A DNA stretch of 64,000 nucleotides from Siphonodentalium dalli (Eukaryota; Mollusca; Scaphopoda; Gadilida; Siphonodentaliidae): contig CP136066.1 in the NCBI GenBank assembly GCA_032622095.1, positions 203,568,978-203,632,977 on the forward strand, in the 5' to 3' direction. Numbering within the stretch: the first letter of the stretch is position 1; each line of letters begins with the position of its first letter. The notes beneath the pieces were generated by a model. That model saw only the letters and a list, made by a program, of their open reading frames with translations. It did no database searches and was not told where the DNA came from. Shown here piece after piece: positions 12,488-22,720 of this stretch. A program made the position numbers and the translations under genes.

Positions 12488-13175
12488 AACGGAAACGGTT
12501 CTAGGCTATCACCTGATTTAGATATGGATTTCCTAATAAAATGATGACATCAGATGACAATGTTTACGCTTAGCGAGAATGATGCATCGTGGGATATAAA
12601 TTCCCCAAACAAACACGTGGGCGGCATGCATTTACTTTGGGAGATTTACAGTGGGTCGACAATCACGCGAAGTCTGGAGACCTGTGTTTAGAGTTCAATT
12701 ATTATATTTAGAGTATTGCATGTCAAAATTACTGGTTTTGACAGCTGGTTTAGAAACGATTTTATTATACTTCTGATCTGCGCTGTCAAACAACATGTAC
12801 CAGGTATCATGCAAAATTTCTATATTGGAATGGCCACTTTTTGACTGCAAGTGTGTTTGGAAACACAATCATTGAAGCTTTCCGCCAATTTCAATATACG
12901 TGATGGCAACCAATTTTCATTGTTTCTATGACAAACATTTTGCAGTTAATGAATCATAGGCTATATCTTTATTTTAGCACACAAGATTCATAAAATTTAT
13001 TATTATCAGAATATAAATAACAGAAAAACAAAATAAAAATTTCAAATTTGAAAAAGTTCATATTTAATATAAGATGGCATATATAGTACAAAACGTGCGA
13101 GGCTGTGAGCAGTATTCCTGAACATACCCATATCAAAGTTCGATTTTAAAGTGTCACATGGTATCAGTGTTGACA
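12488..13175. other. No recognisable feature
   Basis: AT-rich sequence with no supported gene or repeat. Confidence 0.45.
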
Positions 13176-13520
13176 ATATTTTTCAATATGTTCCATAAGT
13201 GTACCTATAAGTGTGGGCTGTGTTCCCAAACATTTTAAAAGTAAAAGTTTCATAAGTGTGTAGATAGAACTTTTCAAAGTACCATAAGTGTAGCTGTAAG
13301 TGTGGGCAGCATGCCCAAATATTTTCAAAGTCTCAAAAGTGTACAGCAAGTGTACACTTATTACAACACTTATACTACACTTCCAAAATAAGTGCACAGT
13401 TCGAAAAAAGTGAGTGTGGTACAAGTGTACTGAATTAAAAAGACAAAAGCTACAAGTATACTATAAGTGTATACCTGAACTACACTTACAATGAAAGTGT
13501 ACACTCAGAAAAATTAATGT
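13176..13520. repeat. ATAAGTGTA imperfect repeat region
   Basis: Repeated phrases CATAAGTGTA, TAAGTGTGGGC and CAAGTGTAC at irregular spacing, giving a diffuse minisatellite that includes inverted copies (TACACTTA). It grades into the CAGTGTA array downstream. Confidence 0.65.
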
Positions 13521-13604
13521 AAGGGTTGTTCATGCCAATATGGAAAAAATCCTTCTCATCCAGTCATTCACTACATATTTCTATTATTCAACAAGATGTC
13601 TCAC

Positions 13605-13920
13605 AAGTCCCAGCAGTGTAGTTGCAGTGTAGTCTCTCTGTGTGTGCATTCGAACAAGTCCCAGCAGTGTAGTTGCAGTGTAGCCTTTTCGTGCTGTCAT
13701 TCAAGCAAGTCCCTGCAGTGTAGCTGCAGTGTAGTTTTGTTCATGGTCTCTTTAAATGAAGTCCATGCAGTGTGACTGCAGTGTACACTGCAACTACACC
13801 TTGGATTTGAAGTGTGGTTACAGTGTACACTGCAAATACACTCCAGTTAAAGTGTGGCTGCAGTGTACACTGTAACTACACTGCAACCACACTTCAGAGT
13901 GGAGTGTACACTGCAGAATT
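13605..13920. repeat. Second CAGTGTA array with inverted copies
   Basis: Three units of about 65 bp begin CAAGTCCCAGCAGTGTAG or a close variant. A compact block of GCAGTGTACACTGCAACTAC palindromes follows. The heptamer CAGTGTA is the same as in the array at 0.46-0.86 kb, but here direct and inverted copies are paired and would form stems. Confidence 0.8.
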
Positions 13921-14130
13921 GTAAGGGGTGCCAGTGCTTTCTCTTATATATGCGAGTCTACCACAGTGAGCTTTGCATATATAAGAGAATGCACTGACTC
14001 AAGGTAGATATTGATAGGCCGATGTATTCTCTTATATATGCGAGGCTCCTTATGAGAAACTCATATAAGAGAATGCGTTGGCACAGGGTTGTCGCAAAAT
14101 TTCAGGAAGCTCCTGTCATGGAAGGGTTAA
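13921..14130. mobile_element. Partial TTAA-type MITE (CATGAC-GGAGC family) with two hairpins
   Basis: Two copies of the TTCTCTTATATATGCGAG hairpin module lie between a diverged left end and a clear right end AGCTCCTGTCATGGAAGGG followed by TTAA (14,127-14,130). The left terminus has been lost against the CAGTGTA array. Confidence 0.7.
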
Positions 14131-14170
14131 ATTCCAAAGTTCTTAGATTCTTTCGAAAGATCTGTTTCAA

Positions 14171-14770
14171 TTAACCCCTTCAGTGTCAGGGGCCAATCTG
14201 ATCAACTTCAACTTCAACTTTTTTATTCAGTCTTATAACATTTTACATTGTATAGACTGTATATATTCATAACATATTTACAATAATAAATGAGTCACGT
14301 GATATACACGTGATGTCCTAATTTGGAAAAACATTCCAAGAAGGCCACCAAGGGCACAAACCCGGTCCGCCAACGGTAATGTTCAGGAACTATCACCATC
14401 AGAGGGCCGGGTCCCTGCCCTCCGCCGCCTTCCATGAACTGTGATTCCATGGTGCAATCACTGCAATCGGCCCTAATTTACGGTCTGTAAAGTCGGCCCT
14501 AAAAAATTTGTGTTTGTTTTATAGATTTTTTTGGGTTGAATTCTTTTTGGGTATGCTTAAGCATGATATAGCAAATTTAAAAACAAACTGGATAAAACCT
14601 TAGGGGCATGTTATAACTCAAAACTATCACCAAGTATTCATAGTAATAATTTTGATGCCCATGCAAAAAAATGTAAGATTCCCTGGCACTAAACCTACAA
14701 AATAAGTCTGTTAAAGAATATAAGAAAAAATTATTAAAATTGTAAAAAATAAGGTCAAATGATGAAAAAT
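14171..14770. mobile_element. TTAA-type MITE (CAGTGCCA family), interrupted and 3' truncated
   Basis: Starts TTAACCCCTTCAGTGTCAGG. After a LINE-tail insertion it continues with the family body (GGCCCTAATTTACGGTCTG ... TTCCCTGGCACTAAACCTAC). It breaks off near 14,770 against a TCTCCCAAGTCGCCCTCTAG repeat. The complete relative is at 34,304-34,783. Confidence 0.7.
14203..14465 (-). mobile_element. LINE 3' end fragment, minus strand
   Basis: Read on the minus strand the sequence ends GACTGAATAAAAAAGTTGAA followed by GTTGAAGTTG, a short tandem tail typical of several non-LTR clades. The fragment is 5' truncated and carries no open frame of note. It splits a TTAA-type MITE, so it inserted after that MITE did. 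Confidence 0.6.
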
Positions 14771-15095
14771 TGTCTCCCAAGTCGCCCTCTAGTCTGGTCA
14801 CCATGACCACCTGATTCTGCCTTTAGGTAATTATACGTAGCTGGCCTCAGACCAGATTTACCAGGGACGTAATGCACAAGAAGACCAGACAGGTACTTGG
14901 GGGGGGGGGGGGGGGGGGCTAGGCCACACATATGTTTGAATATCAGGGAGATGCCACTTCTCCTTGGGATCAAAAGGGAGAAGTGGCACATTTTAGAGAG
15001 AAGATATCTCCCAAGTTGCCCTCTAGGCTGGTCCCTGTCGCCCTCTAGGCTGGTCCATGTCTCCCAAGTCGCCCTCTAGGTTGGTTTCTGATCAC
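14755..15095. repeat. GTCGCCCTCTAGGCTGGTCC / TCTCCC repeat region
   Basis: Phrases TCTCCCAAGTCGCCCTCTAG and GGAGAAGTGGCACATTTTAG recur several times, including CTTCTCC...GGAGAAG inverted pairs. The same family appears at 23.3, 24.25, 41.87-42.19, 53.0-53.3 and 57.6-57.96 kb. A poly-G run lies at about 14,899-14,917. Confidence 0.6.
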
Positions 15096-15279
15096 ATGCT
15101 AAGACATCATGATATATCACCCCTCCTTCCCGAGACACAGGAAATGAACTAACCGTATCTTTGTCTTCATCTGCAGGGATGACATCTATGATGGTGAAGT
15201 CTTCCATTCTGCAAGCAAAGAATGAACTGTTTAGTAGAGTCCTGCTGGGAAATTAATAATGATACCACATCTGGGAATA

Positions 15280-15665
15280 GTGTGTCTGTCATTAGCAGAA
15301 TGAGGTCCCCAGAGGGTGAATTTATTGATGCTATCCCACCGCACAGCCGATTAGCATCACCAAATTCACCCTCTGGAGACCTCATTCTCCTTAGGCCTCA
15401 TCTTCTGGGAAGTATCTATTGTCTCAAATTAACATTGTTTCAGTTACCTTTTCCTTTCTGTTCAGTTTCTATATCCCCTAATTTGCAGAAGATAAAATGC
15501 ATAATCGAAGCGACTAATGGGTGAACATCACCAACTTCAACTGGCGAACTTCAATCTGATGCTAGGTCTCCCATAAAAGTTTAGGCCTAAGCACAGTGAG
15601 GTTCCTGGAGTATGAATTTTAGCGTCACTAAATTCACCCTCTGGGGACCTCATTCTGCAATGTCA
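15280..15665. mobile_element. Long-form CAAGCC foldback MITE, two-hairpin copy
   Basis: A left hairpin (GAGGTCCCCAGAGGGTGAAT and its complement) and the remains of a right hairpin flank an internal region with TAATTTGCAGAAGATAAAAT and ATCACCAACTTCAACTGG. The outer CAAGCC ends have decayed (AATAGTGTGTCTGTCATT remains). Same structure as 25,319-25,768. Confidence 0.75.
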
Positions 15666-15701
15666 GACAGACTATATCCATGCTTGATAGTGATCCTGCC
15701 T

Positions 15702-16100
15702 TTAACCCTTTACCCAACAGAAGGGCCCTGTGCCAATGCATTCTCTTATATATGCGAGTCGACCATAGGTCGCCTCGCATATATAAGAGAATGCATTGGC
15801 TTAACACATTAAAAATGATAAAATTGTTAAAGAATGTAAGAAAAAATGGTAAAAAGTGTTAAAAATATATTTTTTTAGGCCAATGCATTCTCTTATATAT
15901 GCGAGGCGACCTATGGTTGACTCGCATATATAAGAGAATGTATTGGCACAGGGCATAACTGTAACTATCACAATGTGGTCAAGGAGCCGGTTCCAATGAT
16001 ATCCATATTTGAATGGTTCTATTGAGACAGACCGAAGATATTTTAGGCTGTTGAAGCTTTATTTGGCCGGTTTTGGCCGTTTTGTTGGGTAAAGGGTTAA
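15702..16100 (+). mobile_element. TTAA-type two-hairpin MITE (CCCTTTACCCAACA family), copy 1
   Basis: TTAA duplications enclose termini CCCTTTACCCAACAG and its complement, consistent with piggyBac-like elements. Inside are two copies in opposite order of the AATGCATTCTCTTATATATG hairpin around an A/T-rich spacer (TTGTTAAAGAATGTAAG). A unique tail follows with ATTTTAGGCTGTTGAAGC and TGGCCGGTTTTGGCCG. No coding capacity; a non-autonomous MITE. Confidence 0.9.
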
Positions 16101-16255
16101 GGCATGATATGTCATTAGATAATGTCCATGCAAGCTGTAAATTACTGGGTTATTAGATTAACTATTTAATACTTAATAACTGAATGCCAATGATGAACAC
16201 CTGCAGGTTTAGGTGATGTGACCCTGCCACTCTACTCTCTGCATGCTGACATGTA

Positions 16256-16578
16256 CAGTAATGCTCTAAGTAATCCACTTCTTAACCACAGCAGAATTAT
16301 GGGTAACCAAGCCTTGAAATAGTGTGCCTGTCATTTGCAGAATGAGGTCCCCAGAGGGAGAATTTGGTGATGCTAGCCCACCGTGCGGGGGTAGCATCAC
16401 CAAATTCACCCTCTGGGGGCCTCATTCTGCAAATGACAGGCACACAATATCAAGGCTTGTGGGTAACTTTTCAGGATTTATTCGGAAATATGGCAACAAG
16501 CTATATTTCCAACTAAATCCTGAAAAGTTACCCATAATTCTGCTGTGGTTATGGAGTCGATTAATTAGGGCATTACTG
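16256..16578. mobile_element. TA-flanked palindromic MITE (CAGTAATGC family) carrying a nested MITE
   Basis: The ends CAGTAATGCTCTAA and TTAGGGCATTACTG are flanked by TA on both sides, as in Tc1/mariner-type insertions. The arms pair over most of the length (ACCACAGCAGAATTATGGGT against its complement). The left arm is interrupted by the foldback MITE at 16,308-16,459. Without that insert and one copy of its 8-bp duplication the two arms become continuous. Confidence 0.85.
16308..16459. mobile_element. CAAGCC foldback MITE, short form, 8-bp TSD TGGGTAAC
   Basis: Nearly perfect 152-bp palindrome beginning CAAGCCTTGAAATAGTGTG and ending with the complement, with a GC-rich loop (CCCACCGTGCGGGGG). 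Flanked by identical 8-mers TGGGTAAC (16,300-16,307 and 16,460-16,467). An 8-bp duplication with CA...TG ends points to hAT-type mobilisation. Confidence 0.9.
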
Positions 16579-17025
16579 TATATAAATTCCCAAATTAATT
16601 TAATTTAACCTTTTCCACATACTAAATACTCATTGACGAGTAGTTCACTTAGGAAATGTTCAGATAATAAGTGTGATAATTGCGTACTACAGAACGTTAT
16701 TCGAAAACTTACTCATTCTAAGTCCAAAAGACTTGGTTTCCGGTTCATTAACAGCATGTGGAACAAACATTAAATTGCGATATATACGTCCATGAAATCT
16801 AAACATCTACAAAGAGTTCATTTATCTCCTAATAGAAGATTTGGGAACCCATGCCACATTCCAATCTGTCTCAATGGTCTATGACTAATTTCCTTGTTGC
16901 CTGACGTCAGCTCAATGTATGATTTCCTGGTGGCGTGACACTGTCAGTTCAATGTGCGAATTAAAAAAATATTTTTGGAAGAAGAAATTAACCCATTCTA
17001 CACTAAATACTGAAGTGAAAGTACA
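16579..17025. other. Fragment of the CTATACTAAA/GTTCAGATAATAA repeat; otherwise nothing
   Basis: Positions 16,615-16,680 carry ACTAAATACTCATTGACGAG and GAAATGTTCAGATAATAAG, the unit of the tandem array at 18.5-19.0 kb. The remainder has no recognised feature. Confidence 0.5.
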
Positions 17026-17603
17026 TTAACCCTGTCATGACGGGAGCTGCGTTTGGCCCAACATTAAAGACCCTGTGCTAATGCATTTTCTTATATATGC
17101 GAGTTGACCATAGATCGGCTTGTATATATAAGAGAATGCATTTGCCTAATTGTTAATCAATTCTTATCATTTTTTACTACATTCTTTAACAATTTTATAA
17201 TTTTATATAATTTTGTCTTATATTTTATACCAATTTTTATCATTTTCTTTTTTCTTTAACAATTTTATAATATTTTATAATTTTTTCTTACATTCTTTAA
17301 CAATTTTTATAATTTTTTATCATTTCTTACATTCTTTAACAATTTATATAATTTTTTATCATTTCTTACATTCTTTAACAATTTATATAATTTTTTATCA
17401 TTTCTTACATTCTTTAACAATTTATATATAATTTTTTTAATTTGTTCTTATTCTTTAACTATTAAAAATAATAAAAAATTTGTTAGGCCAATGCATTCGC
17501 TTATATATAAGAGGCGACCTATGGTCAACTCGCATATATAAGAGAATGCATTGGCACAGGGTTTTTGCAAAATTTCAGGAAGCTCCAGTCATGAAAGGGT
17601 TAA
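17026..17603. mobile_element. TTAA-type two-hairpin MITE (CATGAC-GGAGC family)
   Basis: TTAA duplications flank CCCTGTCATGACGGGAGC on the left and GCTCCAGTCATGAAAGGG on the right. Two hairpin modules (AATGCATT[T/C]TCTTATATATG near 17,080 and a variant near 17,490) flank an AT-rich spacer. The spacer has expanded into three to four copies of a 39-bp tandem unit (TTTCTTACATTCTTTAACAA). The frames here encode repetitive F/Y/H/L peptides and are not genes. Confidence 0.85.
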
Positions 17604-17696
17604 GATTATAAGGAATCCATGCAGATTTAAAAGTGCTTCCAAAATAACCCGAGGCATGTTATCCCTCTCTATACTAAAGCATCAATGATGAGTAGT

Positions 17697-18517
17697 TTCA
17701 AGTTTCAAGTTTCATTTAGCAATACCAATGAATTTTGGTTTCTGCTGTAACATAAACAAACATTGATTACAAAGACACAAAAAAAACAACAATTTTTTAC
17801 ATGTATGGGTTTTTTAAAGTGTTTTTCCTTGAATTGGTGGTATTGAGGAGAAGCTTATCTCATTCCATGCATGTTTTTATGAACTCACATACCAACTTCG
17901 GTTCTTTTGCATTATTAGGGTTTAAAATTCTTTTAATTATTAGACCTGCATCTGTTGATCCCGCAGAAAAATCAAATCTGGTTACTTGAATCCCAGCTTA
18001 TTCAAAAGGGGTGCTCTATGTTCAGTGTGTTTTTGACAAAATAATAAGAAATGCTCTTCATCTTCCATAATGTTACAAAATGAGCATTTCCTATCTTTCC
18101 TATCAGGTTTTGGTCTTTTCATGCGTTCAGTTTCTATGGCCAGTCTATGAGCACTCAGCCTCAATGATGTGAGGAATTTTGTGAGATTTTTGGGTATTCT
18201 AAATTTCAGATAACTTTGTAAATTAAAACTCTGATAAATGTTACTGTATAACAAAAGTTTATTACCTTCTACCTTTTGTGCAAGATGACTTATTTGTCCA
18301 TTAACTTCATTTTCATGGAATTGATAAACTTTTTCCTCAATACCATTCATGTTCAAAGACACAAGATCTATATTGAAACGGGTGGTGATTTTGTTCAGAG
18401 CTTGTTGCCAAGATTTATGACCATCTTCAAACAACTCTTTATCCAACTCATACACTTCTTTTAATAATCTGTCTGATGGAAGCTGTGTTAAACGTACGTA
18501 ATATTTTAGAGCTTGTT
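17697..18517 (-). mobile_element. 5'-truncated LINE, minus strand
   Basis: A minus-strand non-LTR element ending in a short tandem tail (GAAACTTGAAACTTGAAACT at 17,697-17,716 on the reverse strand). It contains the C-terminus of ORF2. It interrupts the 66-bp array: the left flank stops at GATGAGTAG, the right flank resumes at TTATCTCATATG, and intact neighbouring units read GATGAGTAGTTATCTCAT. The array therefore supplies the empty site. The 5' truncation is normal for target-primed insertion. Confidence 0.85.
17982..18515 (-). pseudogene. LINE ORF2 C-terminal fragment with CCHC zinc-knuckle
   Basis: About 177 codons remain open on the minus strand, with no in-frame stop until the natural terminus at 17,982. 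Near the N-terminal side of the fragment RLTQLPSDRLLKEVYEL resembles the post-RT linker of Jockey/CR1-like ORF2. Near the C-terminus CSFC ... HFLLFC forms the C-x2-C ... H-x4-C motif that follows reverse transcriptase in many LINEs (zf-RVT type). No RT catalytic motifs are present because the copy is 5' truncated, so it cannot be active. The intact frame suggests a fairly young insertion. Confidence 0.85.
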
Positions 18518-19045
18518 ATCTCATATGAAATGTTCAGATAATAAATTTAACCCTTTCTATACTAAAGCATCATTGATGAGTAGTTATCCTATAGTAAATG
18601 TTCAGATAATAAGTTTAACCCTTTCTATACTAAAGCATCATTGATGAGTAGTTATCTCATAGGAAATGTTCAGATAATAAGTTTAACCCTTTCTATACTA
18701 AAGCATCATTGATGAGTAGTTATCCCATAGTAAATGTTCAGATAATAATTTTAACCCTTTCTATACTAAAGCATCATTGATAAGTAGTTATCCCATATGA
18801 AATGTTCAGATAATTTTAACCCTTTCTATACTAAAGCATCATGTATGAGTAGTTATCCATAGGAAATGTTCAGATAATAATTTTAACCCTTTCTATACTA
18901 AAGCATCATTGATGAGTAGTTATCCCATATGAAATGTTCAGATAATAATTTTAACACTTTCTATACTAAAGCATCTCTGACGAGAAGTTAACCCATGAGT
19001 AGTTATCCCATAGGAAAATTCAGATAATAAGTTTAACAAGTCGTT
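18518..19045. repeat. 66-bp tandem array (TTTAACCCTTTCTATACTAA unit)
   Basis: About eight head-to-tail units: AACCCTTTCTATACTAAAGC, then ATCATTGATGAGTAGTTATC, then ATAGGAAATGTTCAGATAAT. The unit end begins TTTAACCCTTTC, like the ends of the TTAA-type MITEs in this window, so the array may have arisen by tandem amplification of such an end. Single units and inverted pairs occur elsewhere (16.6, 19.95, 32.16, 34.27 and 36.75 kb). Confidence 0.9.
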
Positions 19046-19627
19046 TGTTGAACTTATTGTCTGAACATTTCCCACCAATGAATATGAATAATTCTGCTCT
19101 TGTATTATCTGTTTTTCTGTCTGTTTTCTGCTTTTATTACCTAAACACCTCTCTAAATGAATACTGTAAAAGTACATTTAATCGTGGTGGTCCAATTTGC
19201 ATGGTTTTCGTGGTTGTGAAACTATCACTGTCGCCATTTGAGAAATGCCATAAGGGAGGTAACTCTATTGACCTGGAGCAGATTAATGTTGGCTTAGGTG
19301 AATATTCCTCATTCTTGCATTGATTGTTTTGAGTGATTTTCACCTAGCTTAGAATGTAGGTTTATGTAACAAAATCCCTTTGTTAATATCCTTGGACACG
19401 CAACATGCTAATTAAGCCTACAGTGCCGAGGCAGCTGCACTTCTATTAGTTGGGACTTATTAGTTGGATTTTTATTATCAGGGGGGGGGGGGGGTTGGGG
19501 TTGGAGGCGACATTTATTAGTAACAGTGACCCACAATTACGAACCCACAAAAAAGTCATAATGACAGAACCGTGAAATTTGATACCAATGAATATAAAGC
19601 CATTCACAGTAATAGATCATTCCAATG
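19046..19627. other. No recognised gene; poly-G run
   Basis: Begins with an inverted remnant of the array (GTTGAACTTATTGTCTGAAC). A poly-G run lies at about 19,483-19,492. Overlapping opposite-strand frames at 19.05-19.34 kb have no motifs. Confidence 0.45.
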
Positions 19628-19629
19628 TA

Positions 19630-19810
19630 CAGTAATGCTCTAAATAATCGACCCCTTAACCACAGTAGAATTATGGGTAACTTTTCAGGATTTAGTCGGA
19701 AATATGGCTTGTTGCCATTCATGAATGGCAACAAGCCATATTTCCGACTAACTGAAAAGTTACCCATAATTCTGCTGTGGTTAAGGGGTCGATTACTTAG
19801 AGCGTTACTG
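19630..19810. mobile_element. TA-flanked CAGTAATGC palindromic MITE
   Basis: 181 bp, nearly perfectly palindromic, flanked by TA on each side. Arms carry ATAATCGACCCCTTAACCAC and GGAAATATGGCTTGTTGCC, meeting at a short ATTCATGAAT centre. The right terminus reads CGTTACTG instead of CATTACTG. Confidence 0.9.
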
Positions 19811-19939
19811 TATACTTTTATAACTGATTGGGCCACAGTTAGCTTTTAATTTCAATGTACCATGAATCAGCAGGCATGCGAGTGAAATTACCTGTTGGAT
19901 GACATCTGTTAATAATCCATTTCAATCTTCGTTAATCTT

Positions 19940-20040
19940 CACTAAATACTCATTGACGAGTAGAAAACTTAGGAAATGTTCAGATAATAAGTTCAACAAG
20001 TTTGTTGAACTTATTATCTGAACAATTCCCACCAATAAAT
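19940..20040. repeat. Palindromic fragment of the GTTCAGATAATAA repeat
   Basis: GAAATGTTCAGATAATAAG and its complement meet at TTCAACAAGTTTGTTGAA to form a stem. Same family as the 66-bp array. Confidence 0.7.
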
Positions 20041-20094
20041 AGGAATCCTTCTGCAATTGTATTATCTGTTCTCTGCACAACCTGAGTCGATGTG

Positions 20095-20506
20095 CATGTC
20101 ATTTAAAAATTTAGGTCCCCGGAAGGTGAATTTAGTGATGCTATCCTGCACATTGGGCTAGCATCACTAAATTCACCCACTGGGGACCTCCTTCTGCTTA
20201 GGCCTCATCTTCTCTGGAAAGTTTCTTTATTACTAATTTCTATAGAAACTTTTTCACATAGATTCTATTTCTTTTTTAGTTTAGCTTCTCTATATTCCCA
20301 AATTGGCAGACGACACATTGCATACTCGAGGTTCCCAATGGGTCTACATCACAATATTCACCATTTGGAAACTTCAATCTGAGTCTATGTCTCCCATAGC
20401 AGATGAGGCCATGCAGAATGAGGTCCCCAGAGGGTGAATTTGGTGTGCGATAGCATCACTAAATTCACCCTCTGGGGACCTCATTCTGCAAATGACAGGC
20501 ACACTA
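20095..20506. mobile_element. Long-form CAAGCC foldback MITE, degenerate ends
   Basis: Hairpins at about 20,110-20,200 and 20,412-20,490 (GGTCCCC...GGTGAATTTAG and complements) flank a middle with TATATTCCCAAATTGGCAG and TTCACCATTTGGAAACTTC. Outer CAAGCC ends are not preserved, so the duplication cannot be read. Confidence 0.7.
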
Positions 20507-20869
20507 AACTCGTAGTTTGTTGCAAAAATATTGGAAGCCATAGTATTTTGATGCGTAGCGTAAGGAATGTAAAAAGACAACAAACCGGAAGTCAATGGTC
20601 ACCTGGCACTATTTCCTGTTATAAGCTAACATTCAATATCACAATTTATAGAATGGGTTTATTGAATGGAATAAGGGTAGGATAATGTAATAAAATTGGT
20701 ATACCGTAATCATGTTTGACTTATATAATAGGCCAACAACATGATTGTGCGAGTGTACATCACTACGTGGGTAGAGACACCGGCTTCAATCGGACTTGGT
20801 TGTGTCAGTGAGTGGAGTGGAGAAATCAACAGCGAACATTAAACAATTTCAAAAAATGGGAAAGTTTAG
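20507..20869. other. No recognisable feature
   Basis: Unassigned sequence between two MITEs. No exon or repeat supported. Confidence 0.45.
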
Positions 20870-21257
20870 TTAACCCTTTACCCAACAAACCGGCCAAAAC
20901 CGGCCAAATAAAGCTGCAACAGCCTAAAATATCTTCGGTCTGTCTCAATAGAACCATACAAATATGGATATCATTGGAACCGGCTCCTTGACCACATTGT
21001 GATAGTTACAGTTATGCCATGTGCCAATGCATTCTCTTATATATGCGAGTCGACCATAGGTCGCCTCGCATATATAAGAGAATGCATTGGCCTAAAAAAA
21101 ATCTTTTTACCATTTTTTCTTACATTCTTTAACAATTTTATAATTTTTAATGTGTTAAGCCAATGCATTCTCTTATATATGCGAGGCGACCTATGGTCGA
21201 CTCGCATATATAAGAGAATGCATTGGCACAGGGCCCTTCTGTTGGGTAAAGGGTTAA
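20870..21257 (-). mobile_element. TTAA-type two-hairpin MITE (CCCTTTACCCAACA family), copy 2
   Basis: Same structure as 15,702-16,100 but inserted in the opposite orientation, with the CCGGCCAAAACCGGCC tail at the left. TTAA at 20,870-20,873 and 21,254-21,257. Both hairpins are well preserved. Confidence 0.9.
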
Positions 21258-21718
21258 AGTTAAAACCTTAGATAATTGGAAGCATGCACTATCAAACAAT
21301 TAAAAAGCTGCATTTTCCATTTTTAAATATTATCTGATTTGAGGTTAGTAGAAATATCGGCATCATTTAGTCCGACTCCACTCTTGAGCATGATCGCATA
21401 ACGGCAGAGATGATCAATAACGACTCTGGTAGCGTCGGCTAGAATCGGCTGATAGCTAGATTCAAATCTGCTGCATCAATTTCTTTAGATGCCATCCTTC
21501 AAAATATCGCCTGTATTGGCAAGCTCTCAATATCTCCCAAAAGCAGCCACGAAGGCGTAATCTTCAGTAATATCCGATGCAATTTCGGGTGCAACAACGC
21601 ATTTAATTGATAGTCGCTCGGTGTGAAATATCACCAATTGATCAGGAAATGCATTCAAATGTCGGTTTGCAGGGTCATAAAGCTGGGGAAGATGTCAAAT
21701 ACCCCTCAATGGAACAAG
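21258..21718. other. No recognisable feature
   Basis: Slightly more GC-balanced than its surroundings, but no reading frame resembles a known family. Confidence 0.4.
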
Positions 21719-22720
21719 CACGCATGACAGATATCTGTGGGATATTTAATTTAATCACGTTGCGATTCCATATTCAAACCATGTTTTCTAGGATCAGGGT
21801 TGCGTGTGGCACGTTCTAAAATAAGGATCTAATTTTATGAATGCACACATATCAAACGTCACAAAGCCTAAGTTTAGTGTGCCGGTCATTTGCAGAATGA
21901 GGTCCCCAGAGGGTGAATTTAGTGATGCTATGCCGCACAGTGGGCTAGCATCACTAAATTCACCCCTCTGGGGACCTCATTCTGCTTAGGCCCTCAACTG
22001 ATATGGCAGACCTAGGATCAGATTGAAGTTCCCCAGTTGAAGTTGGTGATGTTCACCCATTGGACACCTCAATTATGAATTTTATCTTCTGCAAATTAGG
22101 GGATATAGAAACTTACTAGAAGGGAAATGTAACTAAAAACAATCTTAATTTGATACTATAGATACTTCCCAGAAAATGAAGCCTAAGCAGAATGAGGTCT
22201 CCAGAGGGTGAATTTGGTGATGCTAGCCCGCTGTGCGGGATAGCATCACTAAATTCACCCTCTGGGGACCTCATTCTGCAAATGACAGACACTATTTGCA
22301 GGCTTGACGCATGACAGATATCTGTGGGCTATTTAATTTAATCACGTTGTGATTCCATATTCAAACCATGTTTTCTAGGATCAGGGTTGCGTGTGGCACG
22401 TTCTAAATTAAGGATCTAATTTTATGAATGCACACATATCAAATGTCAGCAAACCTGAGTTTAGTGTGCCTGTCATTTGCCGAATGAGGTCCCCAGAGGG
22501 TGAATTTAATGACGCTATCCCAAATAGCGGGCTAGCATCACTAAATTCATCCTCTGGGGACCTCATTCTGCTTACGGCTCAACTGCTATTGGGGAGACCT
22601 AGGATCAGATTAATGTTCCCCAGTTGAAGTTGGTGATGTTCACCAATTAGTCACCTCAATTATGCATTTTATCTTCTGCAAATTAGGGGGATATAGAAAC
22701 TTCCCAGAAGGGGAAATAAA
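21719..22720. repeat. 587-bp imperfect tandem duplication including long-form foldback MITE sequence
   Basis: CGCATGACAGATATCTGTGG at 21,721 recurs at 22,308 and the two stretches then run in parallel. Each contains GATTCCATATTCAAACCATG and GTTGCGTGTGGCACGTTCTA, then a GAGGTCCCCAGAGGGTGAAT hairpin, then AGTTGAAGTTGGTGATGTTC. The copies differ by scattered substitutions and small indels. The junction falls at the GCAGGCTTG right end of a foldback MITE (about 22,306). Confidence 0.8.

Noticed and set aside
12256..12544. Arg/Ser/Pro-rich frames
   Set aside because: Translations of the GACGGACA microsatellite.
15720..15795. Strong hairpins as bacterial-type terminators
   Set aside because: The context is eukaryotic and the hairpins are parts of MITEs.
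15680..15862. Recurring short frames (SLIYARR / CILLYMR type peptides) at about twenty places
   Set aside because: They are translations of the TTCTCTTATATATGCGAG hairpin module on either strand.
18518..19045. Regularly spaced repeats resembling a CRISPR array
   Set aside because: The whole 66-bp unit is repeated, so there are no unique spacers, and the context is eukaryotic transposon DNA.
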